This document shows, one piece after another, positions 41,900-50,022 of a stretch of DNA of 64,000 nt (position 1 is its first letter; every line of letters starts with the position of its first letter). The stretch covers positions 70,100-134,099 of the forward strand of contig JADFZL010000021.1 of assembly GCA_015232575.1 (NCBI GenBank), read 5' to 3'. The DNA is from Candidatus Rifleibacteriota bacterium (lineage in GTDB: Bacteria > Muiribacteriota > Ozemobacteria > Ozemobacterales > Ozemobacteraceae). The notes beneath the pieces were generated by a model. The model was not told where the DNA came from. It searched no databases and worked only from the letters and a program-made list of their open reading frames with translations. Position numbers and translations under genes: made by a program.

Positions 41900-43078
41900 T
41901 CAATGCAGGTATTGTACAACTTCCGGAACGGTGTTTGTCTGAATGAAAACATCGCGACCGGTTTCCATGATGGTTTGAAGTAGCAGTGGAAGATTATCTT
42001 TGTATCTTCCTTCAAATTGGCCGGGGTCGGTCTGGGTAATTTTGTTGTAGAAAGCCTGTGATTTCTGGTTCTGAATGAAATAGCGAATTTCAGGGCTTAA
42101 TATGTGGTTAAGATACTTTATTTCGTAAAATTCAGGTTTGAAAGCTGAGAATTTTTCGAGTTCCCTGATAAGGTCAGCCGGGCGAGTGTTTATGTTCGCA
42201 TTTTCTGTGCTTGCCATAATCTTGATCTTTGGATCAATTTTTCGTGCTATTTCTGCAACCTTTTCATGTCTGACACAGAGAAAAACCTTTTCATGAGCTC
42301 TGTGAGCTTTAAGAGTGTCAGAAAGGCCCTTGAATACACGTGCAGTAAATGCGATCTGCTCATCTGTTGTCATCCAGTTTCTGTCCCAGTCCCAGGTTGG
42401 AAGATTATTGAGGCGGCGTGCAAGAGCATTCAGATCTTTTACGTCAAGGTAATAGAAAATCGGTTTTGTCAGAGGAATAACTGATGAAGGAAGTATTCCT
42501 TCCTTCCCGTCTTTCATGCATCTGTGGGCTGGAATCCTGAATTTGCCAGGAGTTCCTATTGCTGAAAGTGTTTCATCAAGTGTTATCAGCTCAAAATGTA
42601 CTTCAGTTTTTTTATCGTACAACATTAGATTTGATTTAATTTCGTTCAGGGAAAAAGTTGACATGCGGTCGAAAAGATTAAAATCCCAGGCCCATTCCTT
42701 GCTTTTGGCCTTTGCGGGGTTTTCTGCAATAAATCTGTTTACTTTTTCCTGTGGTGTGGAGTAGTTCTTCACCAATTTGTGAAAAGTTGGATCGTGCAAT
42801 ACAATAAATTGCTCTGGGTCACTCTTATTATATTGCTTCAGAATTTGTACATCAAATTCCAGCACTTGTGCACCGTTTTTAATAGAACAGAGTATATTTC
42901 GCCATGTACTTTCTTCTGCAATGTTTACATTCTTTCCGTGCGCAACAACAACCGGCGCAGGCTGCCGAATCAATTCAGTCAGGTTTTCTCTTGAAGATGG
43001 TTGAATGCAGAACGCTGTATTTATAAGAGCTAATAGCAGGAATAACGTGAAAATAAGTCTTTTTCTTATTTCAAACAT
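41900..43078 (-). CDS. Exported GDPD-like phosphodiesterase fold protein
   Basis: The product is 392 residues with a signal peptide ending near NTAFCIQ. The glycerophosphodiester phosphodiesterase core is partly conserved: His47 in VVVAHGKN, Glu74 and Asp76 in LEFDVQ and His95-Asp96 in VLHDPTF. The usual HR pair after the first strand is HG here, so the Arg that contacts phosphate is missing. Later barrel strands (YYLDVKD, VFLCVRHEKV, IKIMAST) fit. It may act on another phosphodiester or be inactive. GGGAGA precedes the ATG. It is probably a single-gene unit. Confidence 0.72.
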   Translation of the reverse strand: MFEIRKRLIFTLFLLLALINTAFCIQPSSRENLTELIRQPAPVVVAHGKNVNIAEESTWRNILCSIKNGAQVLEFDVQILKQYNKSDPEQFIVLHDPTFHKLVKNYSTPQEKVNRFIAENPAKAKSKEWAWDFNLFDRMSTFSLNEIKSNLMLYDKKTEVHFELITLDETLSAIGTPGKFRIPAHRCMKDGKEGILPSSVIPLTKPIFYYLDVKDLNALARRLNNLPTWDWDRNWMTTDEQIAFTARVFKGLSDTLKAHRAHEKVFLCVRHEKVAEIARKIDPKIKIMASTENANINTRPADLIRELEKFSAFKPEFYEIKYLNHILSPEIRYFIQNQKSQAFYNKITQTDPGQFEGRYKDNLPLLLQTIMETGRDVFIQTNTVPEVVQYLH

Positions 43079-43294
43079 TTTATTATTCTCCCGAATAAAG
43101 ATTCATTGCATCCTATAATTAACCCTTCGCCATTGTGCTTTCACGAATAGACGAATATTCTTTTCCACATTACCGATTGGCTAATTTCATACAGCGTCGG
43201 CAAAAATAATCATAATAAATTATAACATATCATTTCAACTTTCAGCAAAACTCTTGTTGTTACTATTGTGTTGCTGAAGCAGAGAAAATATTCT
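43079..43294. other. Intergenic stretch between divergent units
   Basis: AT-rich sequence without an open frame that I can support. It must hold the promoters of the GDPD-like gene and of the YccF-like gene. Confidence 0.5.
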
Positions 43295-43322
43295 TTGCAT
43301 TGAGTTTTTTTTATGATAATAT
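43295..43322 (+). promoter_or_regulatory. Possible promoter for the YccF-like gene
   Basis: TTGCAT (43295-43300) and TAATAT (43317-43322) are 16 bases apart, about 77 bases before the ATG. Confidence 0.35.
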
Positions 43323-43398
43323 TTCACGATTATCCCAATAATTCGGGTTTTATACAGAAAGTAATGTGCAAAATAAAATTTGATTGTGGAGAATCTTC

Positions 43399-43800
43399 AT
43401 GGATTCATGTCTTTTTCTGATTCTGAGAATTGTCTGGTTTGTCTTCATCGGATTGCCTCTTGGCTGGACCTGTATTCAGATAGGCTGGTTCCTCATGCTG
43501 ACAATCATTGGTATTCCTATTTCACTGTGGTTGTTTGGGAAGATTCCAATGATCATGACTCTGCAGCTTAAAGTTGAAGATCGGTACAAGCTGAATTTGA
43601 GAGAAAATGAAGTGTTTCTGAATAACACCGATCAATATTCAATGTTGATCAGAATTCCGTATTTCATACTAATTGGCTGGTGGTTTTCATATATCTGGAT
43701 AAACCTGGCATATATCCTTACTGCTACGGTAATTGGTCTTCCTTTTGGTTTCTGGATGTTCAACCGTCTTCCATTTGTTGTTTTTCTGACGAAATCATAA
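43399..43800 (+). CDS. YccF-like (DUF307) inner-membrane protein
   Basis: The product is 133 residues from ATG 43399, preceded by GTGGAGA. It has two copies of the YccF unit: IVWFVFIGLPLGWTCIQIGWFLMLTIIGIPISLWLF and ILIGWWFSYIWINLAYILTATVIGLPFGFWMF. Each has two helices around a GLP or GIP turn, giving four membrane segments in total. The family has no settled function. The gene lies 19 bases before the amidotransferase and is probably co-transcribed with it. Confidence 0.85.
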   Translation: MDSCLFLILRIVWFVFIGLPLGWTCIQIGWFLMLTIIGIPISLWLFGKIPMIMTLQLKVEDRYKLNLRENEVFLNNTDQYSMLIRIPYFILIGWWFSYIWINLAYILTATVIGLPFGFWMFNRLPFVVFLTKS

Positions 43801-43819
43801 TACGGAGTTATTTGTTGCA

Positions 43820-44533
43820 ATGAAAAAAATAGTCGGCATGACTTATTCAGACTTGCCTGAGCGTGATGAACAGATGAAGGTCAGGACATATTGCGGCAGG
43901 AAATATTATGTTGCACTTCAAAATGCCGGACTGGACGTAATATTGATTCCACCGCATTATCAGACTGATTCAGTGAAAAGACTACTCAGTCTGATTGATG
44001 GACTTCTTCTTCCAGGCGGGGAAGACATTGATCCGCGTTTTCAGGGTGACGATCCTCATCCGGCGCTTGACATGGTTAATCCGCTCAGAGATGAATTCGA
44101 AATTGAAATTGCAAAACTTGCTTACGAAAAGAAAATTCCCACTCTCGGAATCTGTCGCGGTGCACAGTTAATGACTGTAGCGCTTGGAGGTTCCCTCTAT
44201 CAGGATCTTCCTTCATGTGGAAAATTCATTCAGCACCGTCAACATGGCCCAAGATGGGGAACGTGCCACAAAGTAACTTTTGATGACAATTCAGCTTTGA
44301 AAAACTGGTTTTCTAAAAGTGAATTCTATGTAAACTCTTTTCATCATCAGGGAATAAAAAGTATTCCAGATTGTTTTTCTATTGCGGCACTTTCACCAGA
44401 TGGTCTTATTGAGGCTGTTGAGGCAACGGATAATCGAATTTTTGTCGGAGTCCAATGGCACCCTGAAGAACTTGTTGATCATTCAGAGTTCGCGGCACAA
44501 CTTTTTCAGAGTTTTGCACAAAAGATTGCTTAA
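43820..44533 (+). CDS. Class I glutamine amidotransferase-like hydrolase (PuuD/peptidase C26 family)
   Basis: The product is 237 residues. The oxyanion segment LLLPGGEDIDP, the nucleophile elbow GICRGAQ with Cys112, and the catalytic His214 and Glu216 in VQWHPEE are all present, as is the FHHQGIK segment. Family members hydrolyse gamma-glutamyl bonds, such as gamma-glutamyl-GABA in putrescine catabolism, or gamma-D-Glu bonds. No other putrescine genes are nearby, so substrate is open. It ends 55 bases from the convergent gene at 44588. Confidence 0.88.
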   Translation: MKKIVGMTYSDLPERDEQMKVRTYCGRKYYVALQNAGLDVILIPPHYQTDSVKRLLSLIDGLLLPGGEDIDPRFQGDDPHPALDMVNPLRDEFEIEIAKLAYEKKIPTLGICRGAQLMTVALGGSLYQDLPSCGKFIQHRQHGPRWGTCHKVTFDDNSALKNWFSKSEFYVNSFHHQGIKSIPDCFSIAALSPDGLIEAVEATDNRIFVGVQWHPEELVDHSEFAAQLFQSFAQKIA

Positions 44534-44587
44534 TATCTCAAATTATCCCCAAGAAAGTTTGTTGAACAACAACCTCAAATTTTTCAA

Positions 44588-45148
44588 TTACTTCATGAGT
44601 GTTGCGTATTTTTCTTTGTTAATCATCCACAGTCTGACATTTGTTATCTGTCCACCGTTTGTCCAGCCTCTGATTTCTACCTTGATCATGTAAAAGTCAT
44701 TTCCCTTATAAAACATTATCTGAGATTTTGTTCTTTCAAGGTTATCTCCAAGAAGATTAAAAGCCAGGTCTACTTTTTTCGCTTCCTTCAGAACTTTTTC
44801 ATTGAGTTTCAACACTGGCTGGTGAACAATCTCAGCTTGTGTAATTCTTCCGGCATTATTTTCACAGATGGTGTTGATGTCTGTGACCTTCTGGTCAGCG
44901 CATCTCAACATATCTGCGAATCTCTGAATTTTGTCACGTCCACTGCCAAATGGCCAGCTCAAATTGTACACAGTCATCTTCCAGGTTGGGGTTTGGAATT
45001 CTGGAATGGATTCAGATGTGGCTGACGGATAGCCGTTAACAAATTCAACTCCGGAGTCACCTGTTCCATTGGCAGCAAATAAATTTGCTGCGTAAAACGA
45101 AGCAAAAAATACCACCAAATACAAGCTTCGGATCATTAGTCTTCTCAT
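44588..45148 (-). CDS. Secreted protein of unknown function
   Basis: The product is 186 residues. AAGGAGAGGGAC lies directly before the ATG. A signal peptide (RSLYLVVFFASFYAANLFA) is followed by a mature domain with WKMTVYNLSWPFGSGRDKI, two Cys (LRCADQKVTDINTICENN) that could form a disulfide, and a beta-rich end (FYMIKVEIRGWTNGGQITNVRLWMINK). I do not recognise the family. It has its own promoter region and converges with the amidotransferase gene. Confidence 0.65.
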   Translation of the reverse strand: MRRLMIRSLYLVVFFASFYAANLFAANGTGDSGVEFVNGYPSATSESIPEFQTPTWKMTVYNLSWPFGSGRDKIQRFADMLRCADQKVTDINTICENNAGRITQAEIVHQPVLKLNEKVLKEAKKVDLAFNLLGDNLERTKSQIMFYKGNDFYMIKVEIRGWTNGGQITNVRLWMINKEKYATLMK

Positions 45149-45372
45149 GTCCCTCTCCTTGATCTAATCGGATATTAATGTGACAGAGAAACCATTTTTC
45201 AATGGATTCAAGCTGCTCATTTGTGATTTAGATTGACTAAATTATAGCCACAATTGAATTATTGTCAAGAGAAATTGCAGAATAACTTACCTCGAGTACG
45301 AAACAGCCAGAATTTGAAAACAATACAATCTCGCCTTGAATCAAAAACCAGATGCATCATTAATTCAGAAAC

Positions 45373-45408
45373 AAAACCAGGCATTTGCACCCGCAAATGC
45401 CTGGTTTT
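45373..45408 (-). terminator. Perfect bidirectional terminator hairpin
   Basis: AAAACCAGGCATTTGC and GCAAATGCCTGGTTTT form a perfect 16-bp stem with a 4-base loop. On the minus strand it follows hcp by about 165 bases, beyond a family B repeat. Confidence 0.8.
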
Positions 45409-45475
45409 CAGGTTTTTTGAATATTTTCGCAAATTTATCACGCTGTCCACAAATTTTCTCAAATCTCAAATCATA

Positions 45476-45560
45476 TAATCTTGAATCTTGAAATCTTGAA
45501 TCTTGAATCTTGAAATCTGCGCAATCTGCGGAAAAAAAATCTTGTCTTTTCTTTCCTTTT
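45476..45560. repeat. Dispersed repeat family B
   Basis: Tandem CTTGAATCTTGAAATCTTG words are followed by TCTGCGCAATCTGCGGAAAA and a CTTGTCTTTTC pyrimidine tract that leads to the hcp stop at 45573. Confidence 0.85.
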
Positions 45561-45572
45561 CTTTTCCTGTCT

Positions 45573-47228
45573 TTAAGCTTTGCCAAGAATTGCGGCTATG
45601 TCTTTTTCTGCAGTTGTAACAGGTTTTATCTGGAATTTTTCAACCAGGACGTTGAGAACTGTTGGAGTAATGAATGCCGGAAGGGTCGGTCCAAGTCGGA
45701 TGTTCTTGATTCCGAGGTGCAGCAGACTCAAAAGAATGCAGACCGCTTTCTGCTCGTACCATGAAAGAACAAGCGACAAAGGAAGACCGTTTACGTCAGT
45801 GTTAAAAGCTTTTGCAAGCGCTACCGCTACTTGTACTGCTGAATAAGCATCGTTACATTGTCCCATGTCAAGAACGCGCGGGATTCCGCCGATGTCTCCG
45901 TGTTCAAGTTTGTTGAAACGGTATTTGCCGCAGGCAAGAGTAAGTATTACAGTGTCTTTTGGAGCTTTTTCTGCAAATTCAGTGTAGTAGTTTCTTCCGG
46001 GCTTTGCTCCGTCGCATCCGCCGACGAGGAAGAAATGCTTGATTGCTCCGGTTTTTACTGCTTCAATAACTTTTCCGGCAACGCTTAAAACTGCGTTTCG
46101 TGCGAAACCGATCATGATTCTTTTTTCCGGTTCATCATTTTTGAAACCTTCAGCTTTGAGAGCTGCATCAATTGCCGGTTTAAAATTCTTATCGGAAATG
46201 TGTTCAACGCCGGGCCATGCAACAAGGCCGGTGGTAAATATTCTTGCCTTGTAGGTTTCTTTTGGTTTTTGAATGCAGTTTGTTGTCATGATTATGGCAC
46301 CGGGGAAAGCATCAAAGTCGCGAGCCTGATCCTGCCATGCACCGCCGTAATTTCCAATCAGATGCTTAAATTTCTTCAATCCCGGATAAGCGCAGCATGG
46401 AAGCATTTCACCATGAGTGTAAACGTTTATTCCCTTTCCTTCTGTCTGTTTGAGGATTTGTTCCAGATCACGCAGGTCATGGCCTGACACAAGAATTGCT
46501 TTTCCGGCAATGGCTGTGACGCGACATGACGTCGGTTCCGGATGACCATAAGTCTCTGTGTTTGCTGCATCAAGAAGTTCCATCGCTTTGAGGTTCATCT
46601 CGCCGCATTTCATGTTAGCAGCGAAGAGAGAGTCTACAGTCGGGTTCTCACTTGTCAGAAGGTCAAGATATTCATGGAAAAATGCATTCAGCGATTCATC
46701 CTTTTTTCCGAGAACTGATGCGTGATCAGTATATGCGGCTGTGCCTTTTATTCCGTATGTAAGCAATTCCTGAAGGCCGGCAAGGTCTTCTCCAAATTTC
46801 TTCTGTCTTTGTGCTATTCCAAAATTCTCGGCTTCACGAAGAAGTGAAGCTGTATCAAGAGGAGATTCCCATGTTGCTGGTCCGGAAAGCTTTTCAGCCT
46901 TTAAACCTTTTTCTGTACAAGCTTGTTCGTAAATCTTTTTTGCTTTGCTTCTGACGTCAATAGTCTTTCTGACAAGATGTGCAATTCTTTCAGAGTCAAA
47001 ATTCACATTGGTCACAGTTGTAAAAAGATTTTCAATTACTGTTGAATTGATCTCACTGTCTGATTTTCCGAGTTTTCCATATCTGTGCGCATACATCGAA
47101 ACGCCTTTTGTGACATGAAGAAGAAGATCCTGCATTTTTGCGGTTGATTCGTCTTTGCCGCATACACCAATCTTTTCACAACCCTTACCTGATACCGTTT
47201 GTTCGCATTGATAACAGAACATACCCAT
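45573..47228 (-). CDS. hcp: Hybrid cluster protein (hydroxylamine reductase)
   Basis: The product is 551 residues. The N-terminal cluster motif is Cys5, Cys8, Cys17, Cys23 (CX2CX8CX5C), the class I type that binds a 4Fe-4S cluster. Hybrid-cluster ligands later in the chain are visible in the segments VSGHDLRD, YTHGEMLPCCAYPG, MTTNCIQKP, GGCDGAKPGR and LACGKYRFNKLEHG. Hcp acts in anaerobes as a nitric oxide or hydroxylamine reductase. AAGGAG lies eight bases before the ATG. A ferredoxin-like gene and an Rrf2 regulator lie upstream on the same strand, which fits nitrosative-stress control. Confidence 0.96.
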   Translation of the reverse strand: MGMFCYQCEQTVSGKGCEKIGVCGKDESTAKMQDLLLHVTKGVSMYAHRYGKLGKSDSEINSTVIENLFTTVTNVNFDSERIAHLVRKTIDVRSKAKKIYEQACTEKGLKAEKLSGPATWESPLDTASLLREAENFGIAQRQKKFGEDLAGLQELLTYGIKGTAAYTDHASVLGKKDESLNAFFHEYLDLLTSENPTVDSLFAANMKCGEMNLKAMELLDAANTETYGHPEPTSCRVTAIAGKAILVSGHDLRDLEQILKQTEGKGINVYTHGEMLPCCAYPGLKKFKHLIGNYGGAWQDQARDFDAFPGAIIMTTNCIQKPKETYKARIFTTGLVAWPGVEHISDKNFKPAIDAALKAEGFKNDEPEKRIMIGFARNAVLSVAGKVIEAVKTGAIKHFFLVGGCDGAKPGRNYYTEFAEKAPKDTVILTLACGKYRFNKLEHGDIGGIPRVLDMGQCNDAYSAVQVAVALAKAFNTDVNGLPLSLVLSWYEQKAVCILLSLLHLGIKNIRLGPTLPAFITPTVLNVLVEKFQIKPVTTAEKDIAAILGKA

Positions 47229-47596
47229 TTTCGATTCTCCTTTAATTTTATATTGTTAAAATTTTCATACCATAAATTTAATCATTTGGGAAATAGTACT
47301 ATATTATTATAAAAGCAAATTATTTTTTAAATGTTAAAGCGTTTCATTAAGTGGACTTTTGCACATTTTCAGATTCGCAAAGGGTAAATGCTGTATTCAT
47401 GAGCTTTTCAGAGACCATAATATTATATTGTTCCCCCTTCATAAAGTATCATTAATAAACACTTTTTCAAAAAAGTACGAAAGTCCACATTGAATGGCGT
47501 TTCAATAATAATGCTCTTCCTGTCTCTCTTTTCCTCTGAGTCTCCTCGCTTCTGCGTGATTCTCGACCTTTTATAATTTTTCGATTTCAAGTATTT
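47229..47596. other. Intergenic stretch upstream of hcp
   Basis: No gene is visible. A TTATGGTATGAAA segment about 40 bases upstream of hcp resembles one half of the Rrf2-type operator at 49057-49080, but a second arm is missing. The words GTGGACTTT (near 47353) and AAAGTCCAC (near 47482) are inverted repeats about 120 bases apart. A degenerate GTCTCC-rich repeat fills 47520-47575. Confidence 0.4.
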
Positions 47597-48388
47597 TTAC
47601 AATTTTAGCCTATCCTGAATTTCTCCCTGCAATGTGATTGTTACAACTTCAAGTTCAAAGTTGCTTCCAGAATTGTTTCTGGCGTCAATAACAGATTGTG
47701 CAATGCCGGTGCAGCATGGAACTTCCATTTTAAGAACCTTTACAGACAAAGGTTTCATATTTGAAAAAATTTCAGTCAGTTTTTCTCTGTAAAATTTGTT
47801 GTCGTCAAGCTTTGGACAGCCAATCAAAACAACTCTTCCCTTAACAAAATCATTATGGAAATTTGCGTAGGAAAATGGTACGCAATCTGCTGAAATAAGT
47901 AAATGAGCATTTTTCAGATAAGGTGCACTGGTCGGAACAAGTCTCAGTTGTACTGGCCAGTTTTGTAGATTTGAAATCTGTCTGCTGGAAGTGCCAGAAG
48001 AGTCAGAAGCGCAGGAAGAAGGACATTCGGAAGGCTCTGATTTCTTTTGCAGTGTTTTTGCCATTGTACCAGGACATCCGCAGGGAAGCTCTTTCTCGTG
48101 TGAATGAGTTGAAGCACTTCCATGATTGTGGTGCGCCTGTTGAGGCTGTATCTGCTGAAGCCGCTTATTGACGGCTTCTTCGTTGAATTCATGAGCCTCA
48201 CGTGTTTCAATTTTTATAGCATCTCTTGGACAATTTCCAAGACAGGCTCCCAGGCCATCGCAGTATATATCACTGACCAGTTTTGCTTTGCCGTTAACTA
48301 TCTGCAGAGCACCTTCCTTGCATGATGGAATGCATAATCCGCAGCCATCACATTTACTTTCGTCAATACTTACGATATTTCTTTTCAT
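47597..48388 (-). CDS. Ferredoxin-like 4Fe-4S protein with a His-rich linker, hcp-associated
   Basis: The product is 263 residues from ATG 48388, with AAGGAG nine bases upstream. Two 4Fe-4S motifs lie at residues 13-24 (CDGCGLCIPSC) and 43-53 (CDGLGACLGNCP). A His-rich stretch at 85-97 (AHHNHGSASTHSH) and a Cys-rich stretch (PCGCPG, ECPSSC) follow. The C-terminal half is an alpha/beta domain with ADCVPFSYANFH, VVLIGCPKLDD and MEVPCCTG, which may hold another cluster. It probably passes electrons to Hcp or repairs it. A family D repeat ends just before its ribosome site. Confidence 0.85.
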   Translation of the reverse strand: MKRNIVSIDESKCDGCGLCIPSCKEGALQIVNGKAKLVSDIYCDGLGACLGNCPRDAIKIETREAHEFNEEAVNKRLQQIQPQQAHHNHGSASTHSHEKELPCGCPGTMAKTLQKKSEPSECPSSCASDSSGTSSRQISNLQNWPVQLRLVPTSAPYLKNAHLLISADCVPFSYANFHNDFVKGRVVLIGCPKLDDNKFYREKLTEIFSNMKPLSVKVLKMEVPCCTGIAQSVIDARNNSGSNFELEVVTITLQGEIQDRLKL

Positions 48389-48410
48389 GCTTCTTTTCTC
48401 CTTTTTAGGT

Positions 48411-48492
48411 AGAGGGGGCACGCGCCCCCTCTCGGAGGTCGAACTTGTTCGACCTCCTCACTCCCCGCGGTCGAGCACTTTGTGCTCTCCGC
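48411..48492 (-). repeat. Family D element: three consecutive hairpins in the 5' leader of the ferredoxin gene
   Basis: Read on the plus strand there are three perfect or near-perfect hairpins: AGAGGGGGC/GCCCCCTCT (48411-48432), GGAGGTCGAAC/GTTCGACCTCC (48434-48457) and GCGGTCGAGCAC/GTGCTCTCCGC (48467-48492). The first hairpin ends 22 bases before the gene's ATG. Related elements are at 2920-3031, 62224-62459 and 63691-64000. Confidence 0.88.
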
Positions 48493-48632
48493 TATAATCA
48501 GCACTATACATTAATAATGCCTGTTGTACAATTTCGTAATTTGTTGTGTGAGTATGCTAAAAGATTAAACCCAACAATTCAATATTCGACAAATTGAAAT
48601 CAGTGCTTTTCAGTGTTCATCAGAAAAAATGT

Positions 48633-49040
48633 TTACTTGGCAATAATGTCAGCCAGAGTATTCGATTTAAGAAAATCAAGAATTTCATTGCTGAATGCCC
48701 GAATTTTTCCGGCCAGTTTGCAGTTGACTCTTTCACAGGATTTTCTTTTAAAAAGGCAGAATGGAATCTGAATTGGTCCGTCAATCACTGAAAAAATATC
48801 ATCCAGTTTTATTTCTGCCGGGTCTTTGAGTAATCGATAACCGCCTTTAGGACCTCTTTCTGCTTCAACATAGCCAGCTTTTCGCAATCGCTGAAGAACT
48901 TTTGATAAATGCGCTTCAGAAACAGAAAATTTCTCTGCAATTTCATTTGTCTGAACAGCTCTTCCCTGATTTATTGCAATCTCTATCAGGGAATGAATCG
49001 CCAGATTTACCGCATCAGATACGTTAATTATTTCACTCAT
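48633..49040 (-). CDS. Rrf2 family transcription regulator, cluster-binding type
   Basis: The product is 135 residues. The winged-helix region contains IAEKFSVSEAHLSKVLQRLRKAGYVEAERGPKGGYRL, the Rrf2 hallmark. Cys95, Cys102 and Cys107 in the C-terminal half (CX6CX4C) are placed like the cluster ligands of IscR and NsrR, though spaced differently. It would sense iron-sulfur status or nitric oxide. Its promoter at 49068-49096 is overlapped by a perfect inverted repeat, which suggests self-control. The hcp and ferredoxin genes next to it are likely targets. Confidence 0.92.
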   Translation of the reverse strand: MSEIINVSDAVNLAIHSLIEIAINQGRAVQTNEIAEKFSVSEAHLSKVLQRLRKAGYVEAERGPKGGYRLLKDPAEIKLDDIFSVIDGPIQIPFCLFKRKSCERVNCKLAGKIRAFSNEILDFLKSNTLADIIAK

Positions 49041-49056
49041 GTTTTTTTCTTCCTTT

Positions 49057-49080
49057 ATTCTGGTATAAGAATACCAGAAT
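49057..49080 (-). promoter_or_regulatory. Operator-like perfect inverted repeat for the Rrf2 regulator
   Basis: ATTCTGGTAT and ATACCAGAAT are perfect 10-base arms around four bases. The site covers the -10 box of the regulator's promoter and lies 16 bases before its start codon, the position of a repressor site. Confidence 0.78.
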
Positions 49081-49096
49081 ACCCAAATAATGTCAA
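49068..49096 (-). promoter_or_regulatory. Consensus promoter of the Rrf2 gene
   Basis: On the minus strand TTGACA (49091-49096) and TATTCT (49068-49073) are exactly 17 bases apart. The -35 is a full consensus match. Confidence 0.78.
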
Positions 49097-49167
49097 TTAC
49101 TTTTTCAGAGATATTTAAAAAATTTTCAATATGAGTTACAATAGGACCAAAGGAAGCTGAAAATATT

Positions 49168-50022
49168 ATGACAGAAAACGCAGAACCGTTTCCACTGGTG
49201 GTTGAAGATCTTAAAAAAGCTTATATTTCCAGAAATAATGAGGAATTATGGGCTGTTAATGGCATTTCATTTGAAATTCATGAACACGAATGTTTTGGAC
49301 TATTGGGTCCCAACGGCGCCGGCAAATCAACTTCGATGAATTGTATTACCGGTTTTTATCCGGCTACCGGCGGACGGGTAAGAGTTCTTGGTTTTGATCC
49401 GCATACTCAGCCCAGACAGGCAAGAATGCATCTCGGAATATGCTCCCAGGATGATACTCTTGACACAGACTTCAGTGTCACAGACCAGATGATTCAATAT
49501 GCAACCTACTTCGGGTTTTCACGTTCAGAGGCTGAAAAGCGTTCTATAAAACTTATAGACAGTTTCAAACTTTCCGATAAACGTGATAAATGGGTTGAAG
49601 AGCTGTCGGGAGGTATGCGCAGGCGTCTTCAGGTTGCCAGAGCACTGGTTTCTGATCCGAAACTTCTTGTGCTTGATGAGCCCACAACAGGTCTCGACCC
49701 CGAAGTCAGGCGATTTCTCTGGAATATAATCGAAGAATTTCGCGGCAATGGCGGGGCGGTGCTTGTGTCTACTCATTATATCGAAGAAGCAGAGCGACTT
49801 TGCGACAGAGTAGCAATAATGTTTAAAGGCAGAATTCTCGATTGCGATACTCCAAGAAATCTTATTGCCAAGTATTCAGAATCAGAGTTTATTGAGGAAG
49901 AAGTAAGGCCAGGGCTGAAATGGAAAAGACCTTCCAACCTGGAAGATGTTTATTTGAGAATTACTGGAACTCCTTTGTCAAAGAGCGAAGAACCTGAAGA
50001 GAAGGAGTGTTTATCAAAGTGA
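49168..50022 (+). CDS. ABC-2 type exporter ATPase (NodI/DrrA-like)
   Basis: The product is 284 residues. Walker A is GPNGAGKST, the Q-loop ICSQDDTLD, the signature LSGGMRRRLQVARALVSDPK, Walker B LLVLDEPTTGLDP and the switch His STHY. The segment DTDFSVTDQMIQYATYFG is typical of the NodI group. AGGAAG lies twelve bases before the ATG. It is divergent from the Rrf2 gene, and the 127 bases between them hold the Rrf2 operator, so the exporter might be under the same control. It overlaps the permease gene by four bases. Confidence 0.93.
   Translation: MTENAEPFPLVVEDLKKAYISRNNEELWAVNGISFEIHEHECFGLLGPNGAGKSTSMNCITGFYPATGGRVRVLGFDPHTQPRQARMHLGICSQDDTLDTDFSVTDQMIQYATYFGFSRSEAEKRSIKLIDSFKLSDKRDKWVEELSGGMRRRLQVARALVSDPKLLVLDEPTTGLDPEVRRFLWNIIEEFRGNGGAVLVSTHYIEEAERLCDRVAIMFKGRILDCDTPRNLIAKYSESEFIEEEVRPGLKWKRPSNLEDVYLRITGTPLSKSEEPEEKECLSK

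Noticed and set aside
47340..47500. Inverted GTGGACTTT / AAAGTCCAC words upstream of hcp as a regulator site
   Set aside because: The arms are about 120 bases apart and imperfectly extended, so a single operator is unlikely.
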